Assembly: GCA_914767715.1 (NCBI GenBank)
Contig: OU612074.1
Location: forward strand, 6,029,501-6,093,500
Direction of reading: 5' to 3'
Origin: Membranipora membranacea
Lineage: Eukaryota > Bryozoa > Gymnolaemata > Cheilostomatida > Membraniporidae
Length of the DNA: 64,000 nt
Shown: one piece after another, positions 1 through 11,110 of the stretch
Numbering within the stretch: position 1 is the first letter of the stretch
Layout: every line of letters starts with the position of its first letter
The notes under the pieces: model-generated
What the model saw: the letters and a program-made list of their open reading frames with translations, nothing else
Databases searched by the model: none
Told to the model about the DNA's origin: nothing
Made by a program: the position numbers and the translations under genes

Positions 1-965
1 TAATCGATAATCGCTTGTTGACTTTGCAGGACTTAAAATAATAATCTTTTTCTCAGCAGCCTCGCATGCCACTGTGCATTATAAGCTGATAGTCTACAAC
101 TTAAACAGATAAAGAAGATTTGCTAGCAATAAGCACACTACTGCATCGTTCCAATGTTATATTTTATTAAGGGTATAACTGAGTGGTGGTGTGGGTATAC
201 TTCTCATTAATAGGGACAGTAAGGTTGTGATCAGATACTCAACTCTTTCACAATGTCAAGCGAGCATTCTGAGACACTAGCGCATTAGAAATATCAGTTA
301 TATCGGTCAGACCTTAAAAGATGCACACCTGACTTCTCCACTGATTCAACATCTTTTGTTGGAATGACATTTACAGAATAGAAAATTCTCGAACTCTTGA
401 ACAGGCCAAAAATTTACTGACACTTGGTTAGTGATTTTTTAACGTGTTTTAGTGGTATTTGAATACTTCATAAAGAGGATCAATTTCAGTAAACAAATGT
501 CATGTCATTTTCTCCTGTGATATGACTGATACTTTGGCACATTTGTTTTGACAGTGAAACCATCCCCAGGCTTCACCAAGTGGGATCGTCAAACAAATAT
601 GCATCCTCAAATATTCAAGTGAGAATCAGATTTGGTAACTAAAGTCATAGTGTCAGCAGCTATATTATAAAGGTGTTAGACTGTAGGCACGAGGATTGCA
701 AACCAAAGTATGCAGTTTAGCACGAAAGAATTTTTCAATGAAAGACATCAAGTTCATGTATAATCCAGAGCTAAGACCATGTCTGCAATTTTTCCTTTAT
801 ACATGAAAATGTTTTGCTAGTTGTGATACTTCTAGGGGCATATATAAAATACAATTATCATGAACTTCATCACAATAACACTGACTTTTGCATCCAGTTT
901 TGCGGGGACAGACAAATGCATCAGCCAATGCGGATGCAAAATGAGGATGTGGAAATGAGAGCTTT

Positions 966-1675
966 CTATTTTTTGTCATAGCATGTATCCAAGTTAAGTT
1001 CTCTTGTATAAGAAATGACAATGACAATAACTCATGCTAGCCAAATAGCCTAATAGCCAAGTAGCTAATGCAATCTTGATTGGAATATAATATCAATGAA
1101 AACAGGAAATTGAGGGAATTGAAAGGAATGGCTTGACTAGTAATCATTGATTACGTCTTTGGTAAAAACTTGGCCCGATTTCAGCAAAAAGACCAAAACA
1201 GAACACGAGCTCTACAGGATATCGTCATTGTGCAGCTATTCAAGTACCCATAGTCACACATGTGGGTGACCTTGGCAATAATAGTGCAGTATCATCTAAC
1301 ATAGATATTTGAAGCTCAAATGGCGTAGATCGTTGTATCCTGGCGTTGATAAAAGCCACAATAATAGATATTTTTATGACATTTAATGTAATCATTTTCA
1401 ATTGGTTTGATTAGCCCTTGAATTTTCATTAGATTAAATAATAGAATATAATAAAAATGACTGCTTTTTCAATGACAGTTCGTCCCTGACACCAAATTTC
1501 ATTGCATTTGAAGAGTTTACGTATATTTGGACACAATTTCATTTTAATTTATTTTGTTTGTAATAGGAATTACTATTTTTTGTCATAGCATGTATCCAAG
1601 TTAAGTTCTCTTGTATAAGAAATGACAATGACAATGACTCATGCTAGCCAAATAGCCTAATAGCCAAGTAGCTAA
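966..1675. repeat. 103-base direct repeats flanking a 504-base insert
   Basis: Bases 966-1068 recur at 1573-1675 with about one mismatch; both begin CTATTTTTTGTCATAG and end GCCAAGTAGCTAA. The 504 bases between them contain the dispersed element seen again at 9283-9662. The same arrangement is present in duplication copy 2 at +11,282, so it predates the large duplication. A long target duplication, or local duplication caused by recombination around the inserted element, would both give this pattern. Confidence 0.85.
1195..1580 (+). repeat. Dispersed ~380-base element, copy 1
   Basis: Runs from AGAACACGAGCTCTACAGG to GGAATTACTATTTTT. It recurs at 9283-9662 with a few substitutions and indels and at 12477-12862 as part of the large duplication. 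No coding content or terminal repeats are recognised. Confidence 0.8.
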
Positions 1676-2106
1676 ACAGCTGGGATTTCATTATCATTTC
1701 ATCGGCTTTGTTTTTGTATTTTTATCATCATTCCATCAGCTGTTTTTTGTATCAGATAAATAGCGAGAGCATCAAGATACAAATCATTATACTCAAGACA
1801 CATAATCAGTGATGTTGTTTAGTGAATGTTTATTCTAGACAATAATAATCAGATAATTCTGAAAATGCTATTTCTCTGCTCTGAAAGACAAGTTGTATGT
1901 TATATGTAAAATGCTCAACTCTGACTACCAGAATTCTCGAACTCGTCACACAGTTGTAATAATTTTGTGACAATGCTATTATTTTACCAGGGCACAACCA
2001 GTACTGACGTCCATTAATACATGACAATTGTCATGCCACTCCAAGAATAATTTGAGATGACAGATTTCAATAGATGACACTTTCTAAAATAGAAACAGAA
2101 AATCAG

Positions 2107-2182
2107 TATATAAACATGTACAATAAGAACAACCAATCATTCAAGATTTTCTCTTAAAATCAGAACTTAACAAAACTCAGTG
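2107..2182 (+). promoter_or_regulatory. TATA box and 5' UTR exon of gene A1
   Basis: TATATAAA at 2107-2114 is followed about 30 bases later by a presumed start site near 2138-2142. A non-coding first exon ends in ACTCAGTG before the donor GTAAGT at 2183. The exon shares the phrase ATCATTCAA with the presumed first exon of gene D, in line with the similarity of the two signal-peptide exons. It lacks the conserved upstream blocks of genes B, C, E, F and G. The start site is inferred from TATA spacing. Confidence 0.6.
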
Positions 2183-2360
2183 GTAAGTTTACTTGCTAGT
2201 GCATATTATTTCATTGGACTACTGCGCAGGACACAAAGAAAACTCACAGTGATTAAAAAATTCATTTATCTACATTTCAACTGGGATATATTCCAAATCG
2301 TTAATTATGAACTAAACTACTGAAATGAAATGAATTATAAATTTCTTACTTTTGTAGAAG

Positions 2361-2952
2361 ATGAATATTCTGATCACAGCCCTTATCTTTTCTGCTGTAA
2401 TTGGTGAGTTCGACATTCCTAGGAAGACACATCAGAGTGTTCTTAGAGATTGCTATCCTGTACAGTGAACTTCAAAATGTTGTAGCTATACTCAATTAAA
2501 CATTTATAAATATTCACATTGACTCATGAGTGCATAGCAGTACTGTGACTTTGTACTAATTAATTGTTGATTTTATTCCATTGCTGCATATTACTTCATT
2601 GATGTCGTCTGATTTTCTCATGGTTATGAATCATAGTAGAGTTTCACTACAGATGGAATCCTTTTCATGTGTTATTCAGGTGTGAGTTCGGGCTTTATTT
2701 TTTTGGGAGGAAAGAGGAAGAGGTAAAAGATGCTAATCAGGCCACACTCCAAGCTATGCCGCCCTAAGCTTCAGTAAGCATTGATTGTCTTGATTCAACT
2801 AGATGGTGTACTTATTGCGCTGGACATAATGTATTCTAAAATTAGCAAGGTAATGGTGTTTGTAAAATTAAAAAAATACGGCAATTTATCATGTACTTTT
2901 ATATTTCAGGTTGGAGATCAAAGGCTACCAAGAAAAAAGATGCTATATTTAA
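2361..2952 (+). CDS. Gene A1: small secreted basic peptide, 42 residues
   Basis: Coding exons are 2361-2403, 2680-2722 and 2910-2952 (stop TAA), each 43 bases. The exon holding the ATG starts at 2358 after TTTTGTAG, giving AAG-ATG. Exon one codes MNILITALIFSAVIG, a signal-peptide core broken after the first base of a Gly codon, exactly as in genes B-G. Exon two continues VSSGFIFLGGKRK and exon three RLEIKGYQEKRCYI. Predicted mature product: about 23 residues, strongly basic, one Cys, a dibasic KRKR run. An AATAAA at 3032-3037 supports the 3' end. The leader most resembles gene D (MNKLITVLAFTAIIG). The second intron is phase 2, unlike the other family members, and no Gly-rich or TSP1 exon follows. 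It may be a true short peptide gene or a relic that kept only its leader. If the second intron is retained, translation stops right after KRKR. Confidence 0.55.
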
Positions 2953-3031
2953 CCTTCTTTTCTGTTTATATTGTAAAAAAATATAATGCCTTCCTGATTC
3001 TTCTCTTTTTGTTTTAAACTCCAGCTTTGGC

Positions 3032-3037
3032 AATAAA
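3032..3037 (+). terminator. Polyadenylation signal of gene A1
   Basis: AATAAA lies 80 bases after the predicted stop codon of gene A1; it is conserved at 14314-14319 in copy 2. Confidence 0.55.
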
Positions 3038-3059
3038 AGATAAACTATAAATGAAAATT

Positions 3060-5650
3060 GATGTAAGGGCGTATAGTAGAAACGGAACAACCTCCTCCAT
3101 ATTCAATGGACCTGTTATCACCAAGAGAATTGCTGCATTCAGTAATAATACGAGACAAAACAACGACTAAAATTTATGAAGCTTTAACTTGTTTTTCTCT
3201 TTCTTGATTATATATACAGTTCCACTCAATATCTATAGTAGTAGTGTTGCAAACATCCAATCAACTGGACTTTACTCATTGTCAGGAGATTTTACAAAAT
3301 TTACAAATGATCATCATGTATAAGTGTCAGTCTTGCCCTTAGGTGATCACCAATCTGTCTAGATAAGGGGAACATGTAACCATCACCGCATACTCACCAC
3401 GTAGCAATATCCCGACATCCGCGCTGCTTTAGGCGGAGTATGAATTTAAACTCAATTCAGAGATTTTTTTTGCATTATTTGTTCCCTTTGGTTTTGTGGC
3501 CAGAGTATTTATGATTGTTACACTACTTTAAAACATAATGGAGGAGCTCTGAGATTCACCCTATGCATGCAAATTTAAACATGGCAGTATTATGGTAAAG
3601 GATATATGCAGGACAATGCAATGCAGCTATTCTAATAAACAGTGTGCTGTTCATGTTCCAGTAGATATACGAATGCTTAGAGTAGTGTATGCATCCATAT
3701 AAATACGACCGTGATAAAATGAAAGGCAGCATTTGTACAACAATCTGTACTATACAGTATGCCCTGTGTTGATATAATATGCAGTGTAGTTAAGTTATGT
3801 TACTCAGCAGTGGTCCCTAGTAAGAATTATCAGATTATTTAAAGCCTGAGATTGTATATCTTGATGTTTGAGATTGTTACATTATGACTGATAGGGAGAC
3901 TAGCAAAACACAATCTGTAAAGGGCGATTAGCAAGACAATATCTGTATCGGCCATTAATCTTTGGTCATGGTTGCCTACAGTTTTCACTCTCGTCTCTTC
4001 CCTAACAAAGTCACTAAAAGGTATTTGTTGGTTGGTATTCACCTATGGGCTTACTTACTTCGGATTCCGAAATATTTTCAAAAAATATGACACACAGGAC
4101 ACACAACTCTCATACACTATCTCTGTCTTTATCTCGATGCAGACAGGCCATGCGTGTGTACCTACTACTACCTAGTAAATCAAGCATTTGTTTTGAAGGA
4201 GAAAGATGGCAATTACTATGGCTTCAATTATTTCTTAGGCTTTCACTCAGACAGTGACACACAGTCTGGTTCTAATTGAATATTGAGGTTTCTGGAGAGG
4301 GTGTTGAAACCTAATTTTAGCCTTACCACCATGTTTTAAGTTTTGTGAGACACATTCCACCAAACTACAATCAATTGGTATTTCTAAAGCTAGGCGTTGC
4401 GAGGTTTGGTATATGGTATACAGTATAATATAAGAGAGAGATTTATATGAACGTTTACTCACCTAAAAAGATGTACTGTAAAGAGGAAGAGATATCGCGT
4501 TGACTGTCCAAGGTCAAGGCTAATAGTCTAGATGGTACAATTCCGATAAGGTGCTGGTCTGCTAAGATCTCGGATAACCTCACAGTATTTACCCACCATA
4601 ACAAGATAATTCTACAATAAATGGTTCTATGGTATCTATTGCACAAAAGCCAGCAAAGCTTGATCCTGTGCCATGACCTTGCAACAAAACAAACTAATTT
4701 TCAAAATCATAATTCATGAAAATTCATAAATATATTGCCATTGTTTTGTCATTTCGATTTTTTGAAGTCAATACTGGCCTCTAGGGTCGTCGCATGGTGC
4801 TTTTTTGGGTGAGAAAAAACGTGCAAACGTTCAAAACACCTGCTATCCTACTGTCAGTATATTGACACCTCAGATATCCTTGGTTGAAGGGCAATTGGGG
4901 GACCAATATAATTGTTCGAGCTGTGATGTATGCGATCTCAAATAGTTCAGAAGTAAAGATTTGCCCATGAAAAATCTTTCCAGCATTCTCTTCAAATATA
5001 GTTCAAAACTGTTGGTCGTTTAGGGAGGATACAAAAGACATCGATCATCCAGCAGTGAGTCCGTTGCCGACATTAAAATGAAGTTCATTGTCATAATTTA
5101 GTTTGTGTGGAATGCCATCGATCACCCACCATTAACAATAATGGACTGCTAATCCAATTATGTCTTATTAGAAACACTAGTCTGTAGATATGACATTACC
5201 AATAAAATAAGAACCAGAGGCTACACTGTTATTGACAAAGTAGCCTACTGCTATAGGACCCTGGTAAGGAAATTGACACAAAATATGTACTGCAGGATGT
5301 CTGAAATTTAAACAAAAACAGGTCAATCCATGACTTTCACATTTATCAACACGATTAGGTGGCAAAACTAAACTTTTTCTACTTTTCAACAGATTCTACT
5401 TCTAAATTTCCATCAATTATTATTTTAAAATCATTGAGCATTGGCATCCCTTAATAATAGAGCCATTGCTGTGTTAGTTTCCCCAAGTGGACACAAAAGA
5501 CATCAATCATCAACCGGTGCTTCTAGTGCCAATAATAATAATAATAATCCAATGATTGTTTATGACAAACACTAGAATCTAGATACAATTCAACATACAG
5601 TAATGCAAGAACCTCTGCACAACACACATGTCTTCAGCTAGAAATCATGA
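3060..5650. other. Non-coding 3' flank of A1
   Basis: No TSP1, Gly-rich or other recognisable exon was found on either strand. The short open frames here recur at the same offset in copy 2 and are simply part of the duplication. At about 4757 copy 1 lacks roughly 620 bases that copy 2 has at 16037-16659. An ATA/AAT microsatellite patch lies near 5533-5547 and is absent from copy 2. Confidence 0.5.
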
Positions 5651-7341
5651 GGCAAGCACATAGAGTTATTATATACTCTAGAGTGGACAATGCAGTGCTG
5701 AAAGCGTCCTACTTAATTATTGCGAAATCCATCACACAACGCAATCTGGTTGTGCATGGCTAGTGCCTGTATCATATAACTTATCATTGAGAATATGCGT
5801 ATTGGGCATGACAATTTAGATTTCTAGAGCGCTTATATCCATTTTTTCAGAAAATTTTTCATGGGACACCATGTAGATCACTTGCAGGTATTTTCACTTT
5901 CAATTCCATGAGGCAACGAAAACTGGTTGTGAGTGGATAGTGCATGAATCATTGACTTTATCATTAAAAATATTAGAATTGGACATACAAATTAAGTTTA
6001 TTGATCGAGCACTTATAGCCATTTTATCAAAGAATTTCACATGTAACACCATTAACCTCACCATCACCTGCAGGTACTTTCTCTTCCGGTCAGTTTGACA
6101 TTTTATTATTCTCCCTTTAAAATAAGCCAACTATCAACCGCAAATACATGAGCCTAAATCTCGATGACAGGGCCAGCTGGTTTCTGCCTCTTGCCAGGTA
6201 TTTTGCTGTGTCCTGTCTCTCTAACTAATATGTTGCACACTCAGTCGGTGTATTTTATCTGTTCAGTTCCAGCTACTGGCGATGATCTATGATAACATGT
6301 GATAAAAGTAGCCTGTGGAAAAGCGATTGGAGGCGAAAAGTTTGCTGCTTACCTTTATCGTTTTTAGAGCATTTTTAGCAATATTTTTGTAAAACTTTTC
6401 ATGCCACACTAATAGATGTCTTGCAAGTGATTCCTTTCAGGGGGCAGACAGGGGACAAAAAAATTTGTGTATCCCCTTAAAACACCAAAATCTCAACTGC
6501 CAACACACCATCCCGATAAAATCACAATTACCTGGCTAGCAGGTTTTTGCCCCTGCCACTTGCCTGCCTGCCAATTAAACTGTCTCCTGTCTCTCTAACT
6601 GAAATATTACACACTCGTGAGTTCATTTAATCTGTGAAGTATAATGACTTCCAATTATACAAGATGAGCAAGTAACCCGTGGCTTAAAATTTTCAGCTTA
6701 AAGATTTCGGTTTTGGTTTGGCTATGTCATTTCTAGCTCTAAATTCCCTCTCCTGGGTAGCCACTCGTTTTTGTATTGCAAAAACTATTCAAGCCAACAC
6801 ATCAGGTTAAATCAAAAGATCCATAAGCTCTTCTGCTGAGTCCCTGATTAGCAAGAAAATGTCGAACGGACAAATCAAGATACATACTTGAGCAGATTGA
6901 CTCTACATTTTCTAAAATTCCCTAACTCAGTCTGAAAAATTGTATGAAAATGGCAATCAGTTATCAGTTGCAATACATTATGGAGAAAACACCATAATAT
7001 TTCGTCTTTGCAACTCAAATCTTCTGTTGAGAAGAGTACAGGGGCGTAATTAGACACTTTGATAATATTTCATCGTTAGGTACATATAATAGTATACAAT
7101 GTGAATTAAAATCTTTTAACCAATGTTATATACATCATCAGTCCAAGTCTTTCTATTTGCACTCACTACTGCGTTCTACCAATTTTCAGAAAATTATACC
7201 AACACAACTGATAATTAACATGGTTATATTAGTGCTGAGAAAGCCGATATAATTTCGCTCTCTCACCGATGTGACATTTTTAAGTTAACAGATATTTCTG
7301 ATTTCTCACCATACTCAAAATAAGAGATCATTTCTTTCAGA

Positions 7342-7357
7342 GGGGGGGGGGGGGGGG
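7342..7357 (+). repeat. Run of 16 G
   Basis: An uninterrupted G16 tract lies about 40 bases upstream of the nested SINE inside the hAT-like element. It is a possible G-quadruplex former and prone to length error in sequencing. Confidence 0.9.
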
Positions 7358-7391
7358 TGGGTGTGATGCAATTTCCTCTCATGGTTGTTTA

Positions 7392-7660
7392 GGAGTAGGA
7401 GGTGGCTCAGTTGGTTAGAGCGCCGGACTTCAAATCCGGTTCGAATCCCACTGCAGTCCATCTTCTACTGGGGATTGGTTGGTCCCCCAGGTGTGCTCCG
7501 ACCTGCCTGCAAACAGAGAGCAATTTGGCGCAGATATTGCGGCCTCGCCATTAAGGCAATAATATTTCGCCGCCCATTCCTCGGGATGGGCGAGTGATAA
7601 GACATCGGATTTTAATCAACCTTTAATCAACCTTATTTGTAAATATAAACATCAACATCA
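7392..7660 (+). mobile_element. tRNA-derived SINE, family 1
   Basis: The head has a pol III A box (TGGCTCAGTTGG, 7403-7414) and B box (GGTTCGAATCC, 7438-7448) in tRNA spacing. An anticodon-like stem CCGGA/TCCGG encloses a loop with TCA at the anticodon position. A conserved body follows, with the phrases GTGCTCCGACCTGCCTGC and CAATTTGGCGCAG, then a weak AT-rich tail. The body matches the copy at 10880-11110 on the other strand. It is not a functional tRNA gene: no proper acceptor stem closes it. Confidence 0.75.
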
Positions 7661-8066
7661 TATACAGACAGGACACAGCTAATATGGCTGGCAAGTGGCA
7701 GTGAAAAAAATTAAGCTAGCCCGGTAGTAGTTTCTGTTTCATCACAGTGATGTGTTTGCGGTTGAGATTTTGGCTTAATTTAGTCGGAAAACAGACACAA
7801 ATTTTCCACTGGCTGCTAGTGAAAATACCTGCAAGTGATCCACATAGTGACGTAAATTTTTTTCCAAAAAAATGGCTATAAGCGCTCTAGAAATCTAAAT
7901 TTCTGTGCCCAATACATATATTCTCAATGATAAGTTTTATGATACAGGCACTAGACATGCACAACCAGATTGAGACTTGTCATGGATTTCGCAATAATTA
8001 AGTAGGACAAAACCTGTTGCTATTTTTGTACACATTGTCCGCTCTAGAGTATATAATAACTCTATG

Positions 8067-9282
8067 GGCAAGCACTTGCCTTCTCTAATGCCACCTCCTC
8101 ATGGTCTCAGCAGCATGAAGCCATCTCTTTGTGATGATGAGCATTCCACTTCCAACCCTCAGTGCATATTGTCAGCTAAAAAATCGATTTTTATGCTGTT
8201 GCAAAACCTGAGAAGCTGCCAACTTTATTTTACTATTCCTTATTTCACTTCAAAATGTTCTCCCAATCATTTTGATAATTGAACCCAAGCCAAGCCAGCG
8301 CATGGAGGATTGCTTTCTATCACCTCCTCGGCGCAAAGGCACTATCATCAAGGCATCAGCCAATCGTGCCAAAGTCCACTACTCTAATTACCACATTGAG
8401 CATCGCACTAATCACAAAACAGTGAGCTGACTGTGATATCACATCTCCTTTGACTGCCTTTTGTGCAAAGGCCAAGCTTTGAGAGCGATCATCCACTGGA
8501 TATCACAAACTGAAAACTGCTTGAGTGAAACAGTTCCAAGTCATTTTTGTATTGAGATTAAGTTATATTAAGGCTTCGTGTAATTCAACTATCTATTGAA
8601 AGCTGATCAAAATGTCTTTCCTGTTAAGCTTGTATGTAAAGTTACCACCATGTCTACTGCAGAATAATTTTACTTTTCAGTAATTTCTCATGTATCAATT
8701 TAGTTGTCACTCTGAATAATATTATTTGAGGCTTTTGAAACACGACTACTATTGAATCCAAAGAAAAATCCTTTTTATTTAATAGCACATGGTAGGACAT
8801 TCATGATAGAAATGGATGAAAATAAGACCTTTTAATTCACATCTATTGCCACGACTGCTAAATTTCATATATAGTACATTTCTGATCTTCTTGTGGCAGA
8901 TCGCTCAGAATAGGTTATTCTTAAATTGATAAGCTGACATCAGCCTATTCTCCTTTTTGGGCAAAGACTCGGCTGGTCTTTGTGTCAATATGCAAGTACA
9001 AAATTTGGGTACAAGATATAATTGTCATTTCTTTACCATAATATCAAATGGCGCTTCACTCTTAACAAAAATAGTTCATTTCTTCTGTATTCATATTTTT
9101 TTGTTGAAGTTATCAATTTCCAATTGATGAGTGACATTGATCCGGAGGAGGGTACCAACAAAGACCTTGGCCGACAATGGCATTTTTATTATAGGATTAA
9201 AGGAAAAACTATGATGATGCATTGGTAAGCTTGGGTAAACTTGAAGATTGGGCCAGCTTGTACATGTCAGTGATTTGGCTTG
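8067..9282. other. Non-coding right part of duplication copy 1
   Basis: Collinear with about 17562-18766 in copy 2, with more differences than the left part of the unit. It holds short chance frames only. No gene-family exon, tRNA head or terminal repeat is recognised. Confidence 0.5.
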
Positions 9283-9662
9283 ACAGAACACGACCTCTAC
9301 AGGATATCGTCATTGTGCAGCTATTCAAGTACCCATAGTCACACATGTGGGTGACCTTGGCAAAAATAGTGCAGTATCATCTAACATAGATATTTGAAGC
9401 TCAAATGGCGTGAATCGTTGTATCCTGACGTTGATAAAAGTCACAAGAATAGATATTTTTATGACATTTAATGTAATCATTTTCAATTGGTTTGATTAGC
9501 CCTTGAATTTTCATTAGATTAAATAAAAGAATATAATAAAAATGACTGCTTTTTCAATGACAGTTCGTCCCTGACACCAAATTTCATTGCATTTGATAGA
9601 GTTTACGTATATTTGGACACAATTTCATTTTAATTTATTTTGTTTGTAATAGGAATTACTAT
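9283..9662 (+). repeat. Dispersed ~380-base element, copy 2
   Basis: Same element as 1195-1580, starting AGAACACGACCTCTACAGG and ending GGAATTACTATTTTT. It lies exactly where the two large duplication copies stop matching (compare 18767), so it may have taken part in the rearrangement or inserted at the junction. Confidence 0.8.
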
Positions 9663-10870
9663 TTTTGGATTCACTTTTCTTTCGAAACATGAGGCAAGAT
9701 TTTGGTTAACCAAATAACGTTAGCAAATGCAGTTTTACAGCGGTGATCAAGGGAAGTCACTCTGAAAAATATAAAATAACATACGAATAATACATACAAT
9801 ATAATCATTCATAGTCATAAAGAATATTCTCATGAAATATACCAATAACTATATTGTATTATTTTTTGTTTACATAACAGTTTTGACACATATAAAGCAC
9901 TCAACGAAGTACTTCATGCACACAAATCAACACCAGACAAGTTTTACATCACAGAGTAAGGATATACAGAGAGGAAACTTCAATGATCATTATAGTGCCT
10001 GCGGTTTTTGATTAACTGGGGGAAATTGTGCACAGCTGGATGCCGAAAACTCTACCTTTGATGGGCCATAATTCATTCTGCCCAGTATTTTGGTGATTGA
10101 TTTAAGGCCACACGTTCTCATGCAAATTTCTACTTATTCTTGCAAATTTAATTTCGTATTAATGTGAACCTACCACACATGATTCTCATCTCCGAAAATT
10201 TCATGAGCGCAATCCTCCTGCGCCAATACAAACAAACGATAGACCTAACAGTGATATGAAATAAAAATATTTATATCAAGGAGAAGCTGTTACTTGTTGT
10301 TTACCGCCCAGTGATTCAGCTTCTATGTATGCCTCAACCATCTCCTCATAATTATTTCAATTGGTACTCATAATTCACTGTATCCCTTCCCCCCTTACCC
10401 AAGGTCCAAAATTGAATGAGAAACTCTACATATTGATCATCCACTCCATCTTTTTACCAAAGTTGTGTTTGCATAGATTTGACCTTGACTTTTCAATCAA
10501 AACAGGCAGCCACTCAGATAGCATTTTGAGAAGATTTATACTATCTGGTTACGTGCATTGTTAACATACAACGTTCCACAAATTGTGGGAATCCCAATCC
10601 AAACGAGAGTTTACGTGAAATTTACTCCTAATTGTGAGAAAACGACCCCATATGACTTCACTTTAAGACAGATTTTTCTTTTGGTTCTACTAACAAGAAA
10701 ATTCAGTGACAAGTTTATGACATGGCAGTCTAGAACCCTATATGTTTCAACTCTGGCTTAAGATGTTTGCTATTGAATTGTGTTCAACAGTTTTTTTGAG
10801 CATGATATTTGAAACCAGAGTTGATTGATGAAGTTTCATGGCGGACAAACACATAAAAGATTTTTTCCAA
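9663..10870. other. Unique 1.2 kb spacer between duplication copies
   Basis: Not found elsewhere in the window. Two adjacent open frames of 67 codons (10361-10564 and 10558-10761) have no recognisable domain or gene-family leader, and I regard them as chance. No other feature is seen. Confidence 0.4.
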
Positions 10871-10874
10871 GTAA

Positions 10875-11110
10875 GTAAATGCTGCCAAAGCAGGTTGCTC
10901 ACTCAACACTTCGAGCCGGCAAAATAGTGTGCCTAAAGGGCAAGGCTGCAATGACCGCGCCAATTTACTCTCGGTTTGTAGGCAGGTCGGAGCACATCTG
11001 GGGGTCCAACAACTCCCAGTAGTCAGTGGAATGCAGTGGGATTCGAACCCGCGACCTGCAACACTTGCAAGCTGAAGGACTGGCGCTCTAACAACTGAGC
11101 CACCACATAA
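10875..11110 (-). mobile_element. tRNA-derived SINE, family 1, second copy
   Basis: On the minus strand the head reads GTGGTGGCTCAGTTGTTAG (A box), with B box GGGTTCGAATCCC near 11038-11050. The body shares CCCAGATGTGCTCCGACCTG and a GCGCGG-TCATTGC block with the copy at 7392-7660. The two copies differ in the anticodon-arm region, so the heads have diverged. Confidence 0.75.

Larger units (their letters stand above)
1..2106. other. Non-coding upstream part of duplication copy 1
   Basis: No exon with family resemblance or convincing splice structure is visible. The stretch is repeated almost without change 11,282 bases further on, so equal conservation of its short open frames in the two copies reflects recent duplication rather than coding constraint. 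It holds the 103-base direct repeats and dispersed element described separately. Its last part leads into the TATA box of gene A1. Confidence 0.6.
5659..8066. mobile_element. 2.4 kb non-autonomous DNA transposon with 8-bp target duplication (hAT-like)
   Basis: The element is bounded by inverted repeats: it opens CATAGAGTTATTATATACTC and closes with the complement, and the similarity of the two ends continues inward for about 200 bases. It is flanked on both sides by GGCAAGCA (5651-5658 and 8067-8074). Duplication copy 2 has the uninterrupted site with one GGCAAGCA at about 17562, so this is a real insertion after the duplication. An 8-base target duplication is typical of the hAT superfamily; that assignment is inference, since no transposase is visible. 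Subterminal sequence is repeated in tandem at about 5700-5890 and 5900-6080, and a block with the phrase CCTGTCTCTCTAACT occurs near 6210 and 6590. A SINE is nested inside at about 7392-7660. Confidence 0.85.
1..9282 (+). repeat. Segmental tandem duplication, copy 1
   Basis: This segment aligns head to tail with 11283-18766. The offset is exactly 11,282 bases over the first 4.7 kb and about 11,909 after an extra stretch in copy 2. The first 4.7 kb are near identical by eye with scattered single-base changes. The copies part company at 9283/18767, just after the shared bases TTTGGCTTGAC. The window opens inside the unit, so its left end is not seen and further copies may lie upstream. Copy 1 differs by carrying a 2.4 kb transposon at 5659-8066. 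Confidence 0.93.

Noticed and set aside
797-1027. 76-codon frame conserved at 12079-12309
   Set aside because: Conservation equals that of flanking non-coding sequence in the recent duplication; part of it lies in the 103-base repeat; no motif.
7398-7475. Possible tRNA gene with anticodon TCA
   Set aside because: A and B boxes fit, but there is no closing acceptor stem, and a conserved non-tRNA body shared with 10875-11110 follows. This is a SINE.
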